64,000 nt of DNA from Carettochelys insculpta. Lineage: Eukaryota > Chordata > Testudines > Carettochelyidae. Made by a program: the position numbers and the translations under genes. The notes beneath the pieces were generated by a model that was not told where the DNA came from, made no database searches, and worked only from the letters and a program-made list of their open reading frames with translations. Positions 13,125 through 25,199 of this stretch are shown here, one piece after another; within the stretch, counting starts at the first letter, position 1; each line of letters starts with the position of its first letter. The stretch covers positions 99,861,001 through 99,925,000 of the forward strand of contig NC_134141.1 in the NCBI RefSeq assembly GCF_033958435.1. Direction: 5' to 3'.

Positions 13125-13280
13125 GGCTACATCTACACTATAGCAATTCTTTGCAAGTGTATCTATTTATTGCTAGCTAGTAAGTCTTCTATGAAAAGTA
13201 ATAGTAACAAATACATAACTTTTCACAGCAGACTTACTCAGCCTCAGCAAGTCCAAGAAAAATTACTCTCTGGACAGTGA
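13125..13280 (+). mobile_element. Harbinger-like terminal stub next to copy 1
   Basis: Directly after the family-A copy comes GGCTACATCTACACTATAGC, a left terminus of the same type without a visible right partner. The right border given is arbitrary. It may be the remnant of an older element into whose edge copy 1 inserted. Confidence 0.45.
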
Positions 13281-13480
13281 ATTGAGAGGAAGTAAGCAGG
13301 GACCGGGGATGGTGGGAACGGTGTGGCGGGGGTAGCAGTGGAGGAGCCCAAAGCCATGTAGCCAGAGCCTCCCTTCCACACTACCCCTAGGGAAAGACCA
13401 AAGCCTGAACCCTACCGTGCTGGGAAAGTACGGAACTCATCACCTGTCTCCTCCTTCCACAGTGGACTCCAGGTGTCTTC

Positions 13481-13634
13481 TAGGGTTGCCAACTATTCCA
13501 GGAGATCTTTTTTTCTTGCATGAAATAATGTCATCTTTCTTACAATAGCCCATTAAAATCTCCAGGATAGCTTTCAGTATTCACTGGGAGATGGATGCCG
13601 ATTCCAGCATAGTGCTGGAGGGTTGGCAACCCCA
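13481..13634. mobile_element. hAT-like MITE, 154 bp
   Basis: The ends are TAGGGTTGCCAAC and, on the other strand, TGGGGTTGCCAAC. The flanking 8-mers GTGTCTTC and GTGTCTCC match at 7 of 8 positions. This is a short non-autonomous element of the hAT group with TAGGG-type termini. Confidence 0.8.
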
Positions 13635-13642
13635 GTGTCTCC

Positions 13643-14924
13643 AGAGGGGCCAGGCCGAACTGGAAGCCTCGCTACCAACACCAAGGTTCCCCATCCAGGA
13701 GTACTGTCAAGTAAGAGAGGCTGCTACTTCCCCTAGCTCCCATCACAGCCTAGGAGTCTATGGCTACAAGAAACCCCCACCGGTGGCTGTATGCAGCCAC
13801 AGTGGCCACACTGAAGAAATGCTAATTTAGAGAGTGTTCCTGTTTTAGTGTTCTGTGTTTGTTTGTGTTTTGTGGCTGTGAAACAGTATTTCTTTCATGG
13901 GGGGTTCATTGTTAGACTTTGTGGAAGAAGTTAATTTATTCACACAGCATTGGCTAATCTGCTGCATAAAATTTAAATGACAGATGAAAAAAGCTTGTTT
14001 TCTGACCTATACTAGACTGGTGTATTCCTTCTCCAGAAAATTAGTTGCACTAGAGTTTGCCTGTTTAACCAAGATTTAGAGCATCTACTGCAATTCCTTT
14101 TGCTACTCACAAACTGGCTTCCATTTGTACATGCCTTGGAGAGGAATAAATGTAGGCTGTGTAATAAAATTGAATGCCTGAGTGACTGTATCTAGAAAAT
14201 AATTTTAAAAGGTCACATAAAATAGGCGACTCTCGGCAATTTTTTCCAGTTATGTTTGATTAAAAATTGTTTGTTCTGTTTATCAAAACTCTGCAGTTTT
14301 CCCTCCAGGGTCAGCTGAAGTAAACGCACATTATTGTAGTTGTCAGCATTTTAAAGTTATGACCATAACTAGATTAAATGCTGTTGCATACCTTTCCTCA
14401 CTGCATAATTATTAACTGTAAAATATGTATAATAATTAACCACAAATACCAGAATGCAGTTGATTACACTGTGCTGCCATTTAGGTATATCCAAGAATTC
14501 CAATCAATAGGCATTTACAAGCTACTTTTCCAGACATGTGTTCAGTTTGGAATGCTGTAATCTGTTACAAAATATATAGACCCATCGGGCCAGACCTATG
14601 TCCCTGTGAGGTCAAATGAAAAGACTATGCTGACATTTGGGTCAGGGCTTCCATGCCCCACTGATCTTTACAGAGAATTCCTGTGAGCATCAGTATCTGA
14701 AGTATGTATTGCAGAGTATATGAAATGACAATGAAGAGAATTCCAAAGCGCTGTTATTCATTCGGATGGGCTCCCCTCAGACTCGTATAAACAGTGTGCG
14801 AAAGAGAGGTTTTAATCTCTATCCCTTCCCCTCTTTACATTATTTTATTTCTTGTGGCCCTTTGCCACAGTGTAGCTGTTATCTTTCTAGAAACCAAGTG
14901 AAAACTAAACCCGGATAGGAGACT
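13643..14924. other. intronic stretch, nothing recognised
   Basis: AT-rich intron without a gene or bounded repeat. Confidence 0.5.
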
Positions 14925-14933
14925 CTGGAGCCT

Positions 14934-15092
14934 ATTCAACAAGAAGTCCTGTGGCACCTTTTAGACTAACAGATATTTTGGAGCATAAGCTTTCCTGGGC
15001 AAAATGCTCCAAAATATCTGTTAGTCTATAAGGTGCCACAGGGCTTCTTATTGTTCTCGAAGGTACAGACTAACACAGCTACCTCTCTGATA
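14934..15092 (+). mobile_element. hairpin-type retroposon copy (TCTATAAGGTGCCACA family)
   Basis: A left arm of about 46 nt starting near 14938 is repeated as its reverse complement after a loop of about 19 nt. The right arm continues into CTAACACAGCTACCTCTCTG. A duplicated CTGGAGCCT flanks it at 14925-14933 and 15093-15101, which suggests target-primed insertion. The same family is at 56255 and 61373. I do not know its published name. Confidence 0.75.
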
Positions 15093-15101
15093 CTGGAGCC
15101 T

Positions 15102-17262
15102 GTAGTTTTCAGTCTGTCTCCATTTGTTGCTCTAAAGGATAAAATCAGTAATTTCAGACAGATACAGAAAAAATACTGTAATTTTTAGTACTAATATGCC
15201 AGTCAGTCTGTTTTAATGCTCTGTTGTTGAACTTTAGATTTGTTTTCAGAAAACTCTCAGGAATCCCTTTCCCCAAGCAACTTTTCTGATATGACCACAG
15301 TGGCTATTTAATATTTCAGGCTCTGTGTGTACTTTCCTTTAGTTCAAGTATCATATCGTTCTGCCTGAAGCAAGAGGCAAATAATGATCTGAGGATTAAA
15401 AGCAAGGTTGCCAGTTGTGCCAGTCTTTCAATATTGAGCACCCTTGGCAACAAGACAATTCTGCGAAGTGGTAGAGGTGAAAAGGTATCTGCAGCGGCAC
15501 AAGTAAACAAAATCCCTTACGAGTATGGGAGGGGAGGCCACACCAACTAAGGGGGGTCATGTGACCCTCCATGTGACTCTGTCCCGACCCAGAACCACTT
15601 GCACTTCGTTCTCCATCCTACAGTACCTGGGAGGCTGTGGGGAAAGGAACAGAACTCCCAGCCCTCCCCCGAGCTCCTCCACAGAGCTGCAGCACCTATG
15701 TATGGAGCCAGGGTGGGCAGGGATACTTCTGCTCATTTCCCCATTGGGAAGGCAGCAGGGAGCGGAGCAGAACACTGGTTGCTCCTCCGGGTGACAGACT
15801 GGGGTTGCCCAGTAGGGGGTCGTTCCATGACCCCTTAGCAGCTAAACATAATTTTGTTGATAAAGCGTTCTGCATTGTAGTGGCCCACTTCCATCACTAG
15901 GTACCTGCACATGGCATCACAGCAGTTGGTAAAACATTTTCCAATCACTATTCATGTTTTGGCCTTCCTCTGGGCATTAATAACATTTACCCAAAACACC
16001 TGAAAATCGACACAGAGCGATATTAAAGCAGCAGGGATTAACTGACTGCATGCCCTGAAATGGGTTCAATAGATTTTATATTCCTTTAGTGAGCATATAT
16101 ATATGCTATTAACTTAATATGACGGCTTTCCTATGTCATTAAGGAAGTGAGTCGCTAGTTAGGACTGCAAAAATTGTTTGTCTTCAGTCAAAAATCAGAG
16201 TTAGCAGAATTTCTGTATATTGATGTATGTGCTGCATTGTAAATATAGGAAGGCAGCAGTCTGTTTTCTTCTTCACGCACAGGAGTGAAAAGAGTAATTA
16301 ATAAAGTGTGAGTGAAAACTGAGATAATCATGGAAGCTCTTTGAGTCTTAGGGCAAATTTCTATTCTTAACAAGCAGGTGTTGCTAAAACATTGCTAATT
16401 TAACTCACCCAAGGGTTATATTTCAGCCACATTAAAGGGACATTGTCTGTTAAGGTTTGGGAGAAAACTTCAGGCTCCAGTGATGTGGAAGGGGGCTATA
16501 AAATTAACATAACATCGTTATAATTTTAAGAAGTCAACGAAAACAAATTTTTATAAGTTAAACAGTTTTCTGGAGTTTTTGCAAACCGTAAATATTTACG
16601 CTATTAGTGCAAAAAGGCCAGATAGCAAAATAGATGAATAGTAGGAAGTAATAGTGTCTTTATCTAATCAAAATTAAATTTAAATAGCTAATAAAAACAG
16701 ATAAACAATGTAAGCTACATTAGGATTAGGTTTTATTACTCCCCCAGTAAGGTAATTTTGGTGATGCTCGTACAAATGGTTTAAATATATTGGCCAATTT
16801 TTTTTTTCAAACCTTGGCCAATATATCTGACGTTGGTCAATATGGTCAAACTCCTAAGACCATATCTGAGTACCAAATAAAGTGGTCTGATTTTCAAAAG
16901 CATTCAGTACCTGCAGCTCTGCCTGACTTAAACAGGATTTGTAGGTGGAGTGCACTTATGAAAAACAGGTTTAGATGTCCAAGTGTGGATTTAGTAGCCT
17001 AACTTTAGGCATAAAGGTTTGCACTTTTTAGCTATTAATCTTATCTTGACAGTCTCTCTTTTAACATCATTGGTTCTGGCTTAAACTCATGATCCCACAG
17101 GTTGGGAGTCCAGTTACCTGTTTCTCCACTGGGAGGGGACAGCAAGGAAAGGGGCAGCCTGATTTCTGGCTCTGTTATGACTGCTTTGCTGCAGTTTGGC
17201 CAAGTCACTCATGGTTGAAAACAGAAGGAGTATAGATTTCTCTTAACCTTTCTGTGCCTCTA
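15102..17262. other. intronic stretch with a GC-rich block and a short hairpin
   Basis: The block 15513-15840 is GC-rich and flanked by partly complementary GGGGTCATGTGACC / GGTCGTTCCATGACCCC words; it could be an unnamed repeat. The rest is ordinary AT-rich intron. Confidence 0.4.
16785..16826. repeat. perfect 13-bp inverted repeat
   Basis: ATATATTGGCCAA at 16785-16797 is perfectly complementary to TTGGCCAATATAT at 16814-16826, with a 16-nt T-rich loop. A related word TTGGTCAATATGG follows at about 16834. No element boundary was found around it. Confidence 0.7.
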
Positions 17263-17633
17263 TTACTCTACGTCTACACCACGGTGTGATTTCAAAAGGC
17301 GAACTTTCAACAGCTACCTTTCAAAAGATCGCCGTTTGAAATCTCACATCTACACACAAAAAGCAGATTGAGGTTGTGATCCTCTCTTTCAAAGGACCAG
17401 CCTGCTCTTTCGAAAGGGAGCATCCAGACGGACTGTGGTGCTTTTCCAAAAGAAAGGGCCAATAAATGCTGTAGATGGGGTCAGGTGGCGGACAAGCCCT
17501 TCCGGTGGCTTCAGCCTGCCATTCCTTTAAAGGACCCCTCCTTGACATCCTCATCCTGCCCATGCTAAGGGCTGGCTTACCATCCAGAGCACCTCAGACC
17601 CTGACCTCACAGAGGAGCCACTTAGGGCATATT

Positions 17634-19045
17634 ATGGACCCTCAGCAGCTCCCCAATGTCCAATCCCTCAAGGCTGTGGTCAGCCTGCTGGCCATACTGC
17701 TAGCTGCTGTCCTCCAGTGGCTCTGGCGGGCCATAGTGATGGCCACCCTAGCACAAGCTGTCCTCACTGGGTGACGCCCATGCCCTCTCCTGCAAGTCAT
17801 CCACCACCTATGGGGCACTGAGTGGAAGGACCAGCTGGTGCTGGGGGACTGGAACGATGACTGCTGGCTGCAGAACTTCTGCATGACCAAGAAAATGTTT
17901 CTGGAGCCCCATCCCTCCAGCACCAGGCCACCCAGATGCAGTCAGCACTCCCACTGCAGAAGAGGGTAGCCATTGCCATATGGAAGCTCGCCATCCCAGA
18001 CAGCCGCCAGTCGGCTGGCCACTAGTTTGGAGGTAAGGAGTGCTTGGGTCACACACCGACCATGGAGAAGGGAGAGGAGGCTGCTGGGTGCGGGGAGGGG
18101 GACGAGGGGACAGGGGATGGGGGACTGGAGATGGGATGGGGAGGAGAGCCATGGAGGGGACTGGAGATGGGGGACTGGGGAGAAGACAAGGGGGGTGGGG
18201 CAGGGACCGGGGCTCGGTGGGAGGGAGAAACTGAGGGTGGTGGGGCATGGAGCATCCCTCCATGCACTAATAGGTGTGTTCTCCTTCTACCCCATGCAGG
18301 TTGTCTGGCTGATCAACGACACCCCACTTTGCCAGGTCATGTGCATCAGGGACATCAACATTGCCCTTAAGGGGTTTGAGGAGCTGGGCTTTCTGAACTG
18401 CTTTGGGGCTCTGGATGGGACCCACATCACCATCCAGGTCCCAGAGTACAGCGCTGGTGCCTTCATCAGTCGCAAGGGGTACCACTCGTGGATGCCAAAG
18501 GGCAGCTTATGGACATGTGTGTGGGCTGGTCCAGGCAAGCCCATGGTGCCCAGATACTTTGCAATTCCTTGCTCGGCCACTGGATGCAGGAGGGATCTTA
18601 CATCCCACCATGGGAGTTCCCGGTTACAGACACCGCCGTGCCCCCACCACATCATAATCAATGCTGCGTACCCCCCAGCACCCATGGCTGATGCAGCCCT
18701 ACACAGTACATACCGAGCCCACCCAGGACATTTTTAATGAATGTCTGAACTGGGCTGACAACACCACAGAGTGGGCGTTTGGGTGTCTGAAGGGGCACTT
18801 CCACTGCCTCACACAGCTAGAGGTCAGCCTCCTCAACGTGCTAGCCCTGGTGGGGGGATACTGTGCCCTCCACTATATTTTTGAGGCAAAGTATGAGCCC
18901 TTTTCAGGACCAGCCGACTATGGACCTTTTCAGGACCAGCTATGGCTATGAGCAGATGGCTGCTGCCCTGTGCCACCAGGCACAGTGGGACAGGGTGTGG
19001 ATCAGGGAGGCCTTTCAGGAGGTCTTTGCCTGGGGGCCCCAGTGA
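17634..19045 (+). pseudogene. Harbinger transposase, two exons, inactivated
   Basis: Exon 1 starts at an ATG (MDPQQLPNVQ) and, after a stop at 17772-17774, goes on in another frame with WGTEWKDQLV and RVAIAIWKLAIPDS, motifs typical of the Harbinger N-terminal part. A GTAAGG donor at 18033 and a GCAG acceptor ending at 18299 suggest a 267-bp intron. Exon 2 contains ELGFLNCFGALDGTHITI, with the first catalytic D, then RKGYHSW. After a frameshift come CVGWSRQAHGAQI and, in another frame again, TEWAFGCLKG, with the catalytic E. The second catalytic D of the usual RAHDARV motif is G here (HGAQ), so a joined product would still lack one DDE residue. The frame ends with WIREAFQEVFAWGPQ. A host HARBI1-type gene would be intact; this is transposon-derived and dead. 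Confidence 0.9.
18033..18299 (+). other. probable intron of the Harbinger transposase
   Basis: The GT...AG pair separates the two conserved blocks of the transposase. The interior is a G-rich degenerate tandem of GGGGACTGGAGATG-like units (18100-18200), unlike the flanking coding DNA. Confidence 0.6.
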
Positions 19046-19440
19046 TCCCCCCATGCACCTGCAACCATGACCCTCCCCTCCCACACACTCACCATTCACC
19101 ACTCCCCCACCACAGTCCCCATCCTGTCCCCCCATACCACCCCCCACAACATACAGGAGGGGCACGGGAGTGGAGACAAGTAAAGTATTTACCTGAATGA
19201 TGGAGAGAGATTCCAAACAGTGTAAACTAAATACTAAAGTATTTACATGGGGTATTGGGGGTAAACTATATACAATACGGGCCTGGGGCTGGCTTAGAGA
19301 CTTTACTCCTCCACCCGGGTGGAGGGCTGGGATCTGTGCTGGGCACAGGAACTTCTGCCGCCGGGGGTCCAGGGTCTCCATCAGGGCTGGGACAGGGACA
19401 GGACCACGGGGAGGTAGGGTGCGGGAGGGGTCCAGCAGGC

Positions 19441-20922
19441 TCAGGCTTGCACTTGCCTGGGGGCATGGGGAGCGAGGGAGGGGCAGGGAGAAAGGGCTGG
19501 CTCACCCTGACCCGCACTAGCCATGAGCCACTCAGCTAGTGTTAATTGTGACCCTGAAGGAAAGTCAGGTGGGATCAGGACAGCAAGATCAGGGACTGCA
19601 TGGGGAGTTGTTTGTGGTGGGGGGTGGCTGTTGGAGTGGCTGGTAAGGGCGGGGGAGGCTGGGTCAGGCTGGCAGTCACAGCCTGGGTGAGGGTGTCCAG
19701 GCTCCCTGCCACCTACTCTCAGGCCTCCCGCTCCATTGCCCGCTCCTCCCGCAGGACGGCAGTCATGTCCCGCAGGGCAGCGGTGTGGGCAGTGGCAGCA
19801 GCCTCCTCCTCCCCACCATGTTGGCACTGGAGCATGCCTCAGTGGTGTCCCTGTGTGGGCACTGGTTGAGGTATTTACCCAGTGACCTTGCCCTCTGCTG
19901 CAGGGCTCCCCAGCCTGTGTACAGGGCTCAGCCTGCCCCTGGATGGTGGAGCTGTGGAGACAGAAGGGGATAGAGGGATGGGCCATTAATACTGTGACCT
20001 GGCCCCGGGGGCTGTGCCCCCCACCCTCTCTGGCTCCCCACCCCACATCCAATGGTCTGAGGGCCTTGAGGGATCCTGGTCACTAGGGTTTCCCACAAGG
20101 GTGGGGCATGTGCAGGCTTCATTCAGACCCCCCTGGGTGTGTGGCCAGTGGTGCTGTCCATGGGGCTGGTGCTGAGTGCCATTTGTGGCCCCTGCCATGG
20201 CCCAGAGAGTATCCGGACTGGAGCTGGTGGCCGTGTGAGTGGCCCACTTCCAGTTGTGGCAGAGGCGGGTGCCCTCTCCCCATGTTCCAGGGCATCCAAA
20301 ACATATGGGACCTTCCTGGGGGTTCCTCCAAGAACTCGGGCGAGGCCCAGGTGGAGAGGCTTTGCTGGAGACCTCAGAAGACAGAGCGATGATAAGGGGT
20401 CCCATCTCTGGGAGTTCAGGTTCTGTGCCTGTTAGGCAAGGGGGATGCTGCTGGCCACAGGTCCCCGCACGTCCTCAAGCTCACTGTCGGGGTCCAGGTC
20501 TGGCCTGGCAGTGTCCACCATGGGGGTGGGCAATGCCACCTCTTGGGGCCCCAGGATGTAGTTGAGCTCCTGAGAGTGAGACCAGATGGTGGTGGCGGCG
20601 GCTGCCCCAAGTGGCTGGCCACATCATGGCGCTGACAGTAGGCCTGCCTCACCTTGGAGTGCACTTGGTCAGCTGTGCAGGTAGGGTGGTCCCAGGTGGT
20701 CAGGCCAGCTGACAGCAGGCTGAAGGCTGCGCCGTTCTGGCGCTGGCCGGTCATGTGGAGCAGGAGCTCCTCATCCCCCCAGAGTGCCCTCAAGTCCTTT
20801 ATCTCCACCTTGTTTCAGGAGGGGCACCTCTTCTTCAGCCCCTGGCCGGCACCCTGGGACCCCTCAGATGGGTTGGAGGGGGCTCCCTGGGGGTCATGGG
20901 GCTCATGGGTGCTGGCCATGAT
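19441..20922 (-). pseudogene. Harbinger Myb/SANT-like protein gene, decayed
   Basis: On the minus strand, a Met-initiated segment from about 20922 (MASTHEPHDP) leads to KKRCPS, then a stop where the family has W. Next come VEIKDLRALWGDEELL and, further on, CTADQVHSKVRQAYCQ, the pattern of the Myb/SANT-like DNA-binding domain (helix with D-L-x-x-x-W-G-x-E; a later Q-x-K-x-R-x-A-Y). The rest is acidic/proline-rich and frame-shifted, so the 3' border is approximate. In this superfamily the protein binds element ends and brings the transposase to the nucleus. It converges on the transposase gene inside the same element. Confidence 0.75.
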
Positions 20923-21350
20923 GCCACTGGGTGGACTCGGGGCACTGTAGGGTCTGCTGGGGAGCATGCTGGTGGGGGCGCATGTTGTCCCTGTTGCCAG
21001 CATGCTCTCAGCTTCCTGCCACGGGGTTTCTGAGTCCCGGCATCTTTAAACATGGCTGGACGCAGAGATCAGAGAATCCTGAGGGTGCTGGCAGGGGTGT
21101 ATCCATGCTCCAGCTGGCTGACTCCATGAAGGAACCCCTCTTTCAAAAGAACAACCTGCAGAGTATCTACACATGTTCTCTTTCAAACGAGCCTTGTGAA
21201 AGAAGGCACTCTTCCTGAAATGGGAAAGGAGAAGCGAATTCGAAAGGAGCTGTGTGTTCTTGTGTGTAGACGCTCCCTGGGATCTTTCGAAAGAGCCTCT
21301 CCTTTATTAAAACTATTTTGAATGCACATGCTAGTGTAGACGCAGACTTA

Positions 21351-22872
21351 GTGCAGGTAAAGTTTGTTGTTCCCATTTTAAACACCTTACAGAGGCTTTG
21401 GTGAGGTTTAATTCATTAACGTTTCTAAAGTACTTTGTGATGCCTTATAGGTATACTAGTACCAGTATGTCTTCCAGTTACTATTATTATTATGGTTGTT
21501 AATTTACTTCAATGCAAGACAATTGTATTATGTCAATGGAAAATGGTTTGTAACAGGGAGGGAGCTTATGAATTGAATTTCAAAGATAGGTTTTCTGCTC
21601 TGTTAGTGGAAAAAAAAAGTATCAAAGGTGTCTTTATTAATGCTATGACTCAATGTAATCACATTCTACATCAAAGGGTTCAATACACACATACGGGTTT
21701 TTTAGTTTGTGTCTGTAGTTCATTTACAAGTTCAAATCATGGTTCTGGTGATGTTTGCTTTATAAAATGCTCAGTAGTTTGGGATCCAGGTATTTTGAGA
21801 ACTCGCCTTCTTCATGTTGATAATTGATATCCTTTGGGTAGTCCAGCCTTACAGCACCAATGTATGGATGGGAAGGGCCTGGCAGAAAGTTGTTTGCAGT
21901 GATGGCTTCTTAAATCTGGAATTTACTACTGTTCTCCTTTTTGCATCAATTCTGAATTTATTAAGCATTAGGGTATGCTGTGAAACCTGCCTATTTAAAT
22001 GGATGTTTTCAGAACGTTTAGCTACTAGAGCTTGTCAAAATATAATATTGAGGAGGAAAGTCTGGTAATCTTCTAAATATTTGTTAAACTTTCAAGGAAA
22101 CCAGTGTATTTTTCAACAATAAATTGAAAACCAATTTTCTCTTCCACCTCTTTTTTTATTCTCCCCCCCCTGCTTTTTTTCTAACCTGTTTCCATATTTC
22201 TACTTGGAGAAGGAGGTGTAAAGGAAATATAGGGGGTGGGAGGAATAACTAAATCTGAACATTTTTTTGTTGTTTCCCTCTATCAATAACAAAAACCAAA
22301 ACTAAAAAAAACAGAAAACTTCAAAAACATGAACAGCTACTCTAGCTGAAACTCTGGCTCCACTAGAGTCAGTGGCCACCCTCCTGGGTTGGGATTTCAC
22401 CTCCAGAAGTATTTGCTTACAGTAAAAGTATCTTGTCAGACAGTTGCAATTGCAGTTTGGGGCATTATGGAACAGTACACACTCCACAATTTTTTGCTGT
22501 CAATTATTTTAAATAAAGTTATTTCCTGTCTGGTCTCTAGGTGCATTCCAGGCAATGAAAAACGCACATTTTTAATCAAAGCATGATAATTACCCCTCTG
22601 TTTAAGAATCCTAAACAGCAAAATCTTGCAGCATGGGCATTTTTCTGTTTGTTCCCATTTTCAGTAATTTCTCATGAAATCCCAGTACTGCAGCCTGAGT
22701 TCTGACAGGAGTGAAATGGTATTTGGGTAGCACATACCATTTTGAATAATATCATAAGCATCTGTCATCCATTTCAAATCAAAATTGGGACTTGGGACAA
22801 ATATTGTCACAAATGCCCATCTGGGTTAAAAATACGTTTCACATAGTGTTAGAATCTGTATAAGTTATTGAA
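21351..22872. other. intronic stretch, nothing recognised
   Basis: AT-rich intron with short homopolymer runs near 22151 and 22300. No gene or bounded repeat is seen. Confidence 0.5.
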
Positions 22873-22975
22873 TGATGTATTTAGATAGTTTTGAATTTCA
22901 GATTGAAGAAGGAGTTTAGACTGGATGATCATGATAGATCCTTCTAGACCTAAATTCTACTAGTCTATGAAAGGC
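22873..22975 (+). repeat. CR1/SINE tail-like fragment
   Basis: The segment with TAGACTGGATGATCATGATA and CTAGTCTATGAAAG matches, from memory, the GGACTAGATGATC...TCTATGA tail shared by turtle tRNA-SINEs and CR1 elements. It is a short non-coding fragment. Confidence 0.5.
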
Positions 22976-23049
22976 AATATAGACATGCAATATTGGTATT
23001 CTATACAGGATATGTGGGTTAATAATAAATTAATCCCAAAGTATTCTAA

Positions 23050-23397
<348 letters not shown>

Positions 23398-23592
23398 TAA
23401 AAATGGGCTTAGCAATTATGTTGCACTGCAAGTTAACCTTTAAAGTTGCCTTTTTTTCTTTTGTTGTTTGACTTACTACTAACTTGTTTGCAGACTGAGC
23501 TACTGAATCACAGCTATATCTAGTTATTTTCCAGGTTTCCGGTTTAAGACCATTACCTATCAGTCCTCACTTTTTCAGCAAACTATCTAGAA

Positions 23593-23905
23593 CAGGGATC
23601 AGCAACCCTGGCATGGATGCCAAGAGTGGCACATTAGCCAATTTTCATTGGCATCTGAGGCAGGAGCTTAGTCCCACCCCTTCCCATCCATGCACCTGGG
23701 AGCTTGCTGTTTGTGGATTAACAAACGACCAGCTAATGCTACCAAACACCTTCTAAATGGTAAAGTTCTTCATCTTTATCTTTAATAAACCTGTTCTAAG
23801 TAGGACTATTAGTGACTTTTAAAAGTATCACCACCACTCGGACCCTACATAGAGATCAAAAGATCAACTTTCATCACTCTACCTCGAAAAGGTTACTGAC
23901 CCCTG
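23593..23905. mobile_element. hAT-like MITE, 313 bp, just after exon 3
   Basis: The ends are CAGGGATCAGCAACC and GGTTACTGACCCCTG (imperfect inverted pair, hAT type). The flanking 8-mers ATCTAGAA and GTCTAGGA match at 6 of 8 positions. It lies 276 bp downstream of the exon 3 donor. Confidence 0.8.
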
Positions 23906-23913
23906 GTCTAGGA

Positions 23914-24924
23914 GAATGTTGGATGAAATTTAGCGTTAATTTCTATAAAAAAGTTAACAGGGGGGCTGACCAGAAAACTCTTCCATTTGCACAAATATTT
24001 CAAAATTTTTTTTTGTTCCAATGTGGCAAGACAGCAGATGGTAAGAAACAACCTGTTAGTTTCAGAGCTGAGACATGAATCCAGTATCCTACTCACCTGG
24101 GATGTGAGACACTCAAGTGCAAGTTGCTGTTTTAAACTGAGCATAGGAGGCAAAATATCTCCAGCATCCCAGCCACATGCCCTAACCACCAGATAATTGG
24201 GTGTTCTGGGATCTTGCACTCTCTTCTCACTCACCAAAAGTGGCATCTTGGACCTGAGCAATCTTAACTCTGAACATTATCTCCAAAAATGGCATTTTTT
24301 CAACCAGAAAATAGTTTTGTAATTTTTTTCCACCAGTCTATTAAACAGGCATGTTATCCATGTGATGTTATCCCAGTTTTGCCTTAAGTTGCCTACGTGT
24401 AATATCCTTTGAGACAAATGCTGAAGTTGTTGCCCATTTTTCCTTCCCTCAGGCCAAATGTCCCTGGGAATTTTTACAAACAAGCAATGAGGAAAAATTA
24501 AGGATTTGATTCAGTGGAAGTTGTGTATGTGTGCATGTGCATGTGCGTGTGCGAGAGAGAGAGTATATTCCAGGTCAGAACTTGGCTGCCTTTGTGTTAT
24601 GCCTCATCTGTTGTGAGAGAAATGGAACCATAGAACTTTGACAACTGTCCTGAAGGCTGACAGCTTTTGAAAGCTAAGTAATATTGGTATTGGAGACTTC
24701 AGATGATGAAGAATAGTAGATACACTATTAAAAAGATGGTAACATGAAAATTTTTCCAGTATAATATATTCTACCATTAGGACATATTATATGGGACAAC
24801 ACAATATTTTGTATGTGGAAGGAAATCAAACAGAAAACCCATTAGAAATACCTAAGCTAACTCACAGAAACTCAGTAAATTAGCAAGTAAATGTATCCAA
24901 TAAAAAAAAACAATTTTTGGCAAT
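23914..24924. other. intronic stretch, nothing recognised
   Basis: A GTGCATGTGCATGTGCGTG microsatellite-like patch lies near 24530-24560. No gene is seen. Confidence 0.5.
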
Positions 24925-25045
24925 ATCTGTGTAATGCCAGTGGACCCAAATTGTCAGCAGAAGGGATTGGACCTGTGACCTTGGAGGCTAAAGCCCTGTG
25001 CTCTACCACAGGAACTAAAGACCAGCCAAGGCTGTAGAGCAAAGA
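24925..25045 (-). repeat. tRNA-derived SINE, minus strand
   Basis: Read on the minus strand it has GTGGTAGAGCACAGGG, like a tRNA A box, and about 28 nt later GGTCACAGGTCCAATCCC, like a B box (GGTTCAANNCC). The spacing fits an internal pol III promoter. It does not fold as a complete tRNA. Borders are approximate. Confidence 0.6.
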
Positions 25046-25199
25046 CTTCACTCTCCCTACTACATGGTCTCAGTGCCTCTGGGTCAGTTTGTCAGTATGT
25101 ATCAATTTGTTATGGTATAGAAAACATTAGGGAAGCGTGTAAGCAAGGAATCTCTCTTCTGGGATATGATCTAAAAGCAGTAGCTCTGCTACTGATACT

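Larger units (their letters stand above)
17266..21347 (+). mobile_element. PIF/Harbinger DNA transposon, 4082 bp, decayed but end-complete
   Basis: The left end is CTCTACGTCTACACCA and the right end, read on the other strand, is GTCTGCGTCTACACTA. The target duplication is the Harbinger-typical TTA (17263-17265, 21348-21350). The element carries the two genes known for this superfamily: a DDE transposase on the + strand (17634-19045) and a Myb/SANT-like DNA-binding protein on the - strand (about 19441-20922), pointing at each other. Both are broken by stops and frameshifts, so it can no longer move itself. Its ends share motifs with the MITEs in this window, so a relative of it probably mobilised them. 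Confidence 0.93.

Noticed and set aside
17808..18263. 151-aa proline/serine-rich minus-strand frame
   Set aside because: It is the antisense of the G-rich transposase intron and exon 1; composition explains its length.
17973..18737. 254-aa frame taken as one intact protein
   Set aside because: Its first part reads through the probable transposase intron and its last part is out of frame with the conserved transposase; only the middle is real homology.
24925..25045. Functional tRNA gene
   Set aside because: Box-like motifs are present, but the stems do not close and the sequence continues as a SINE.
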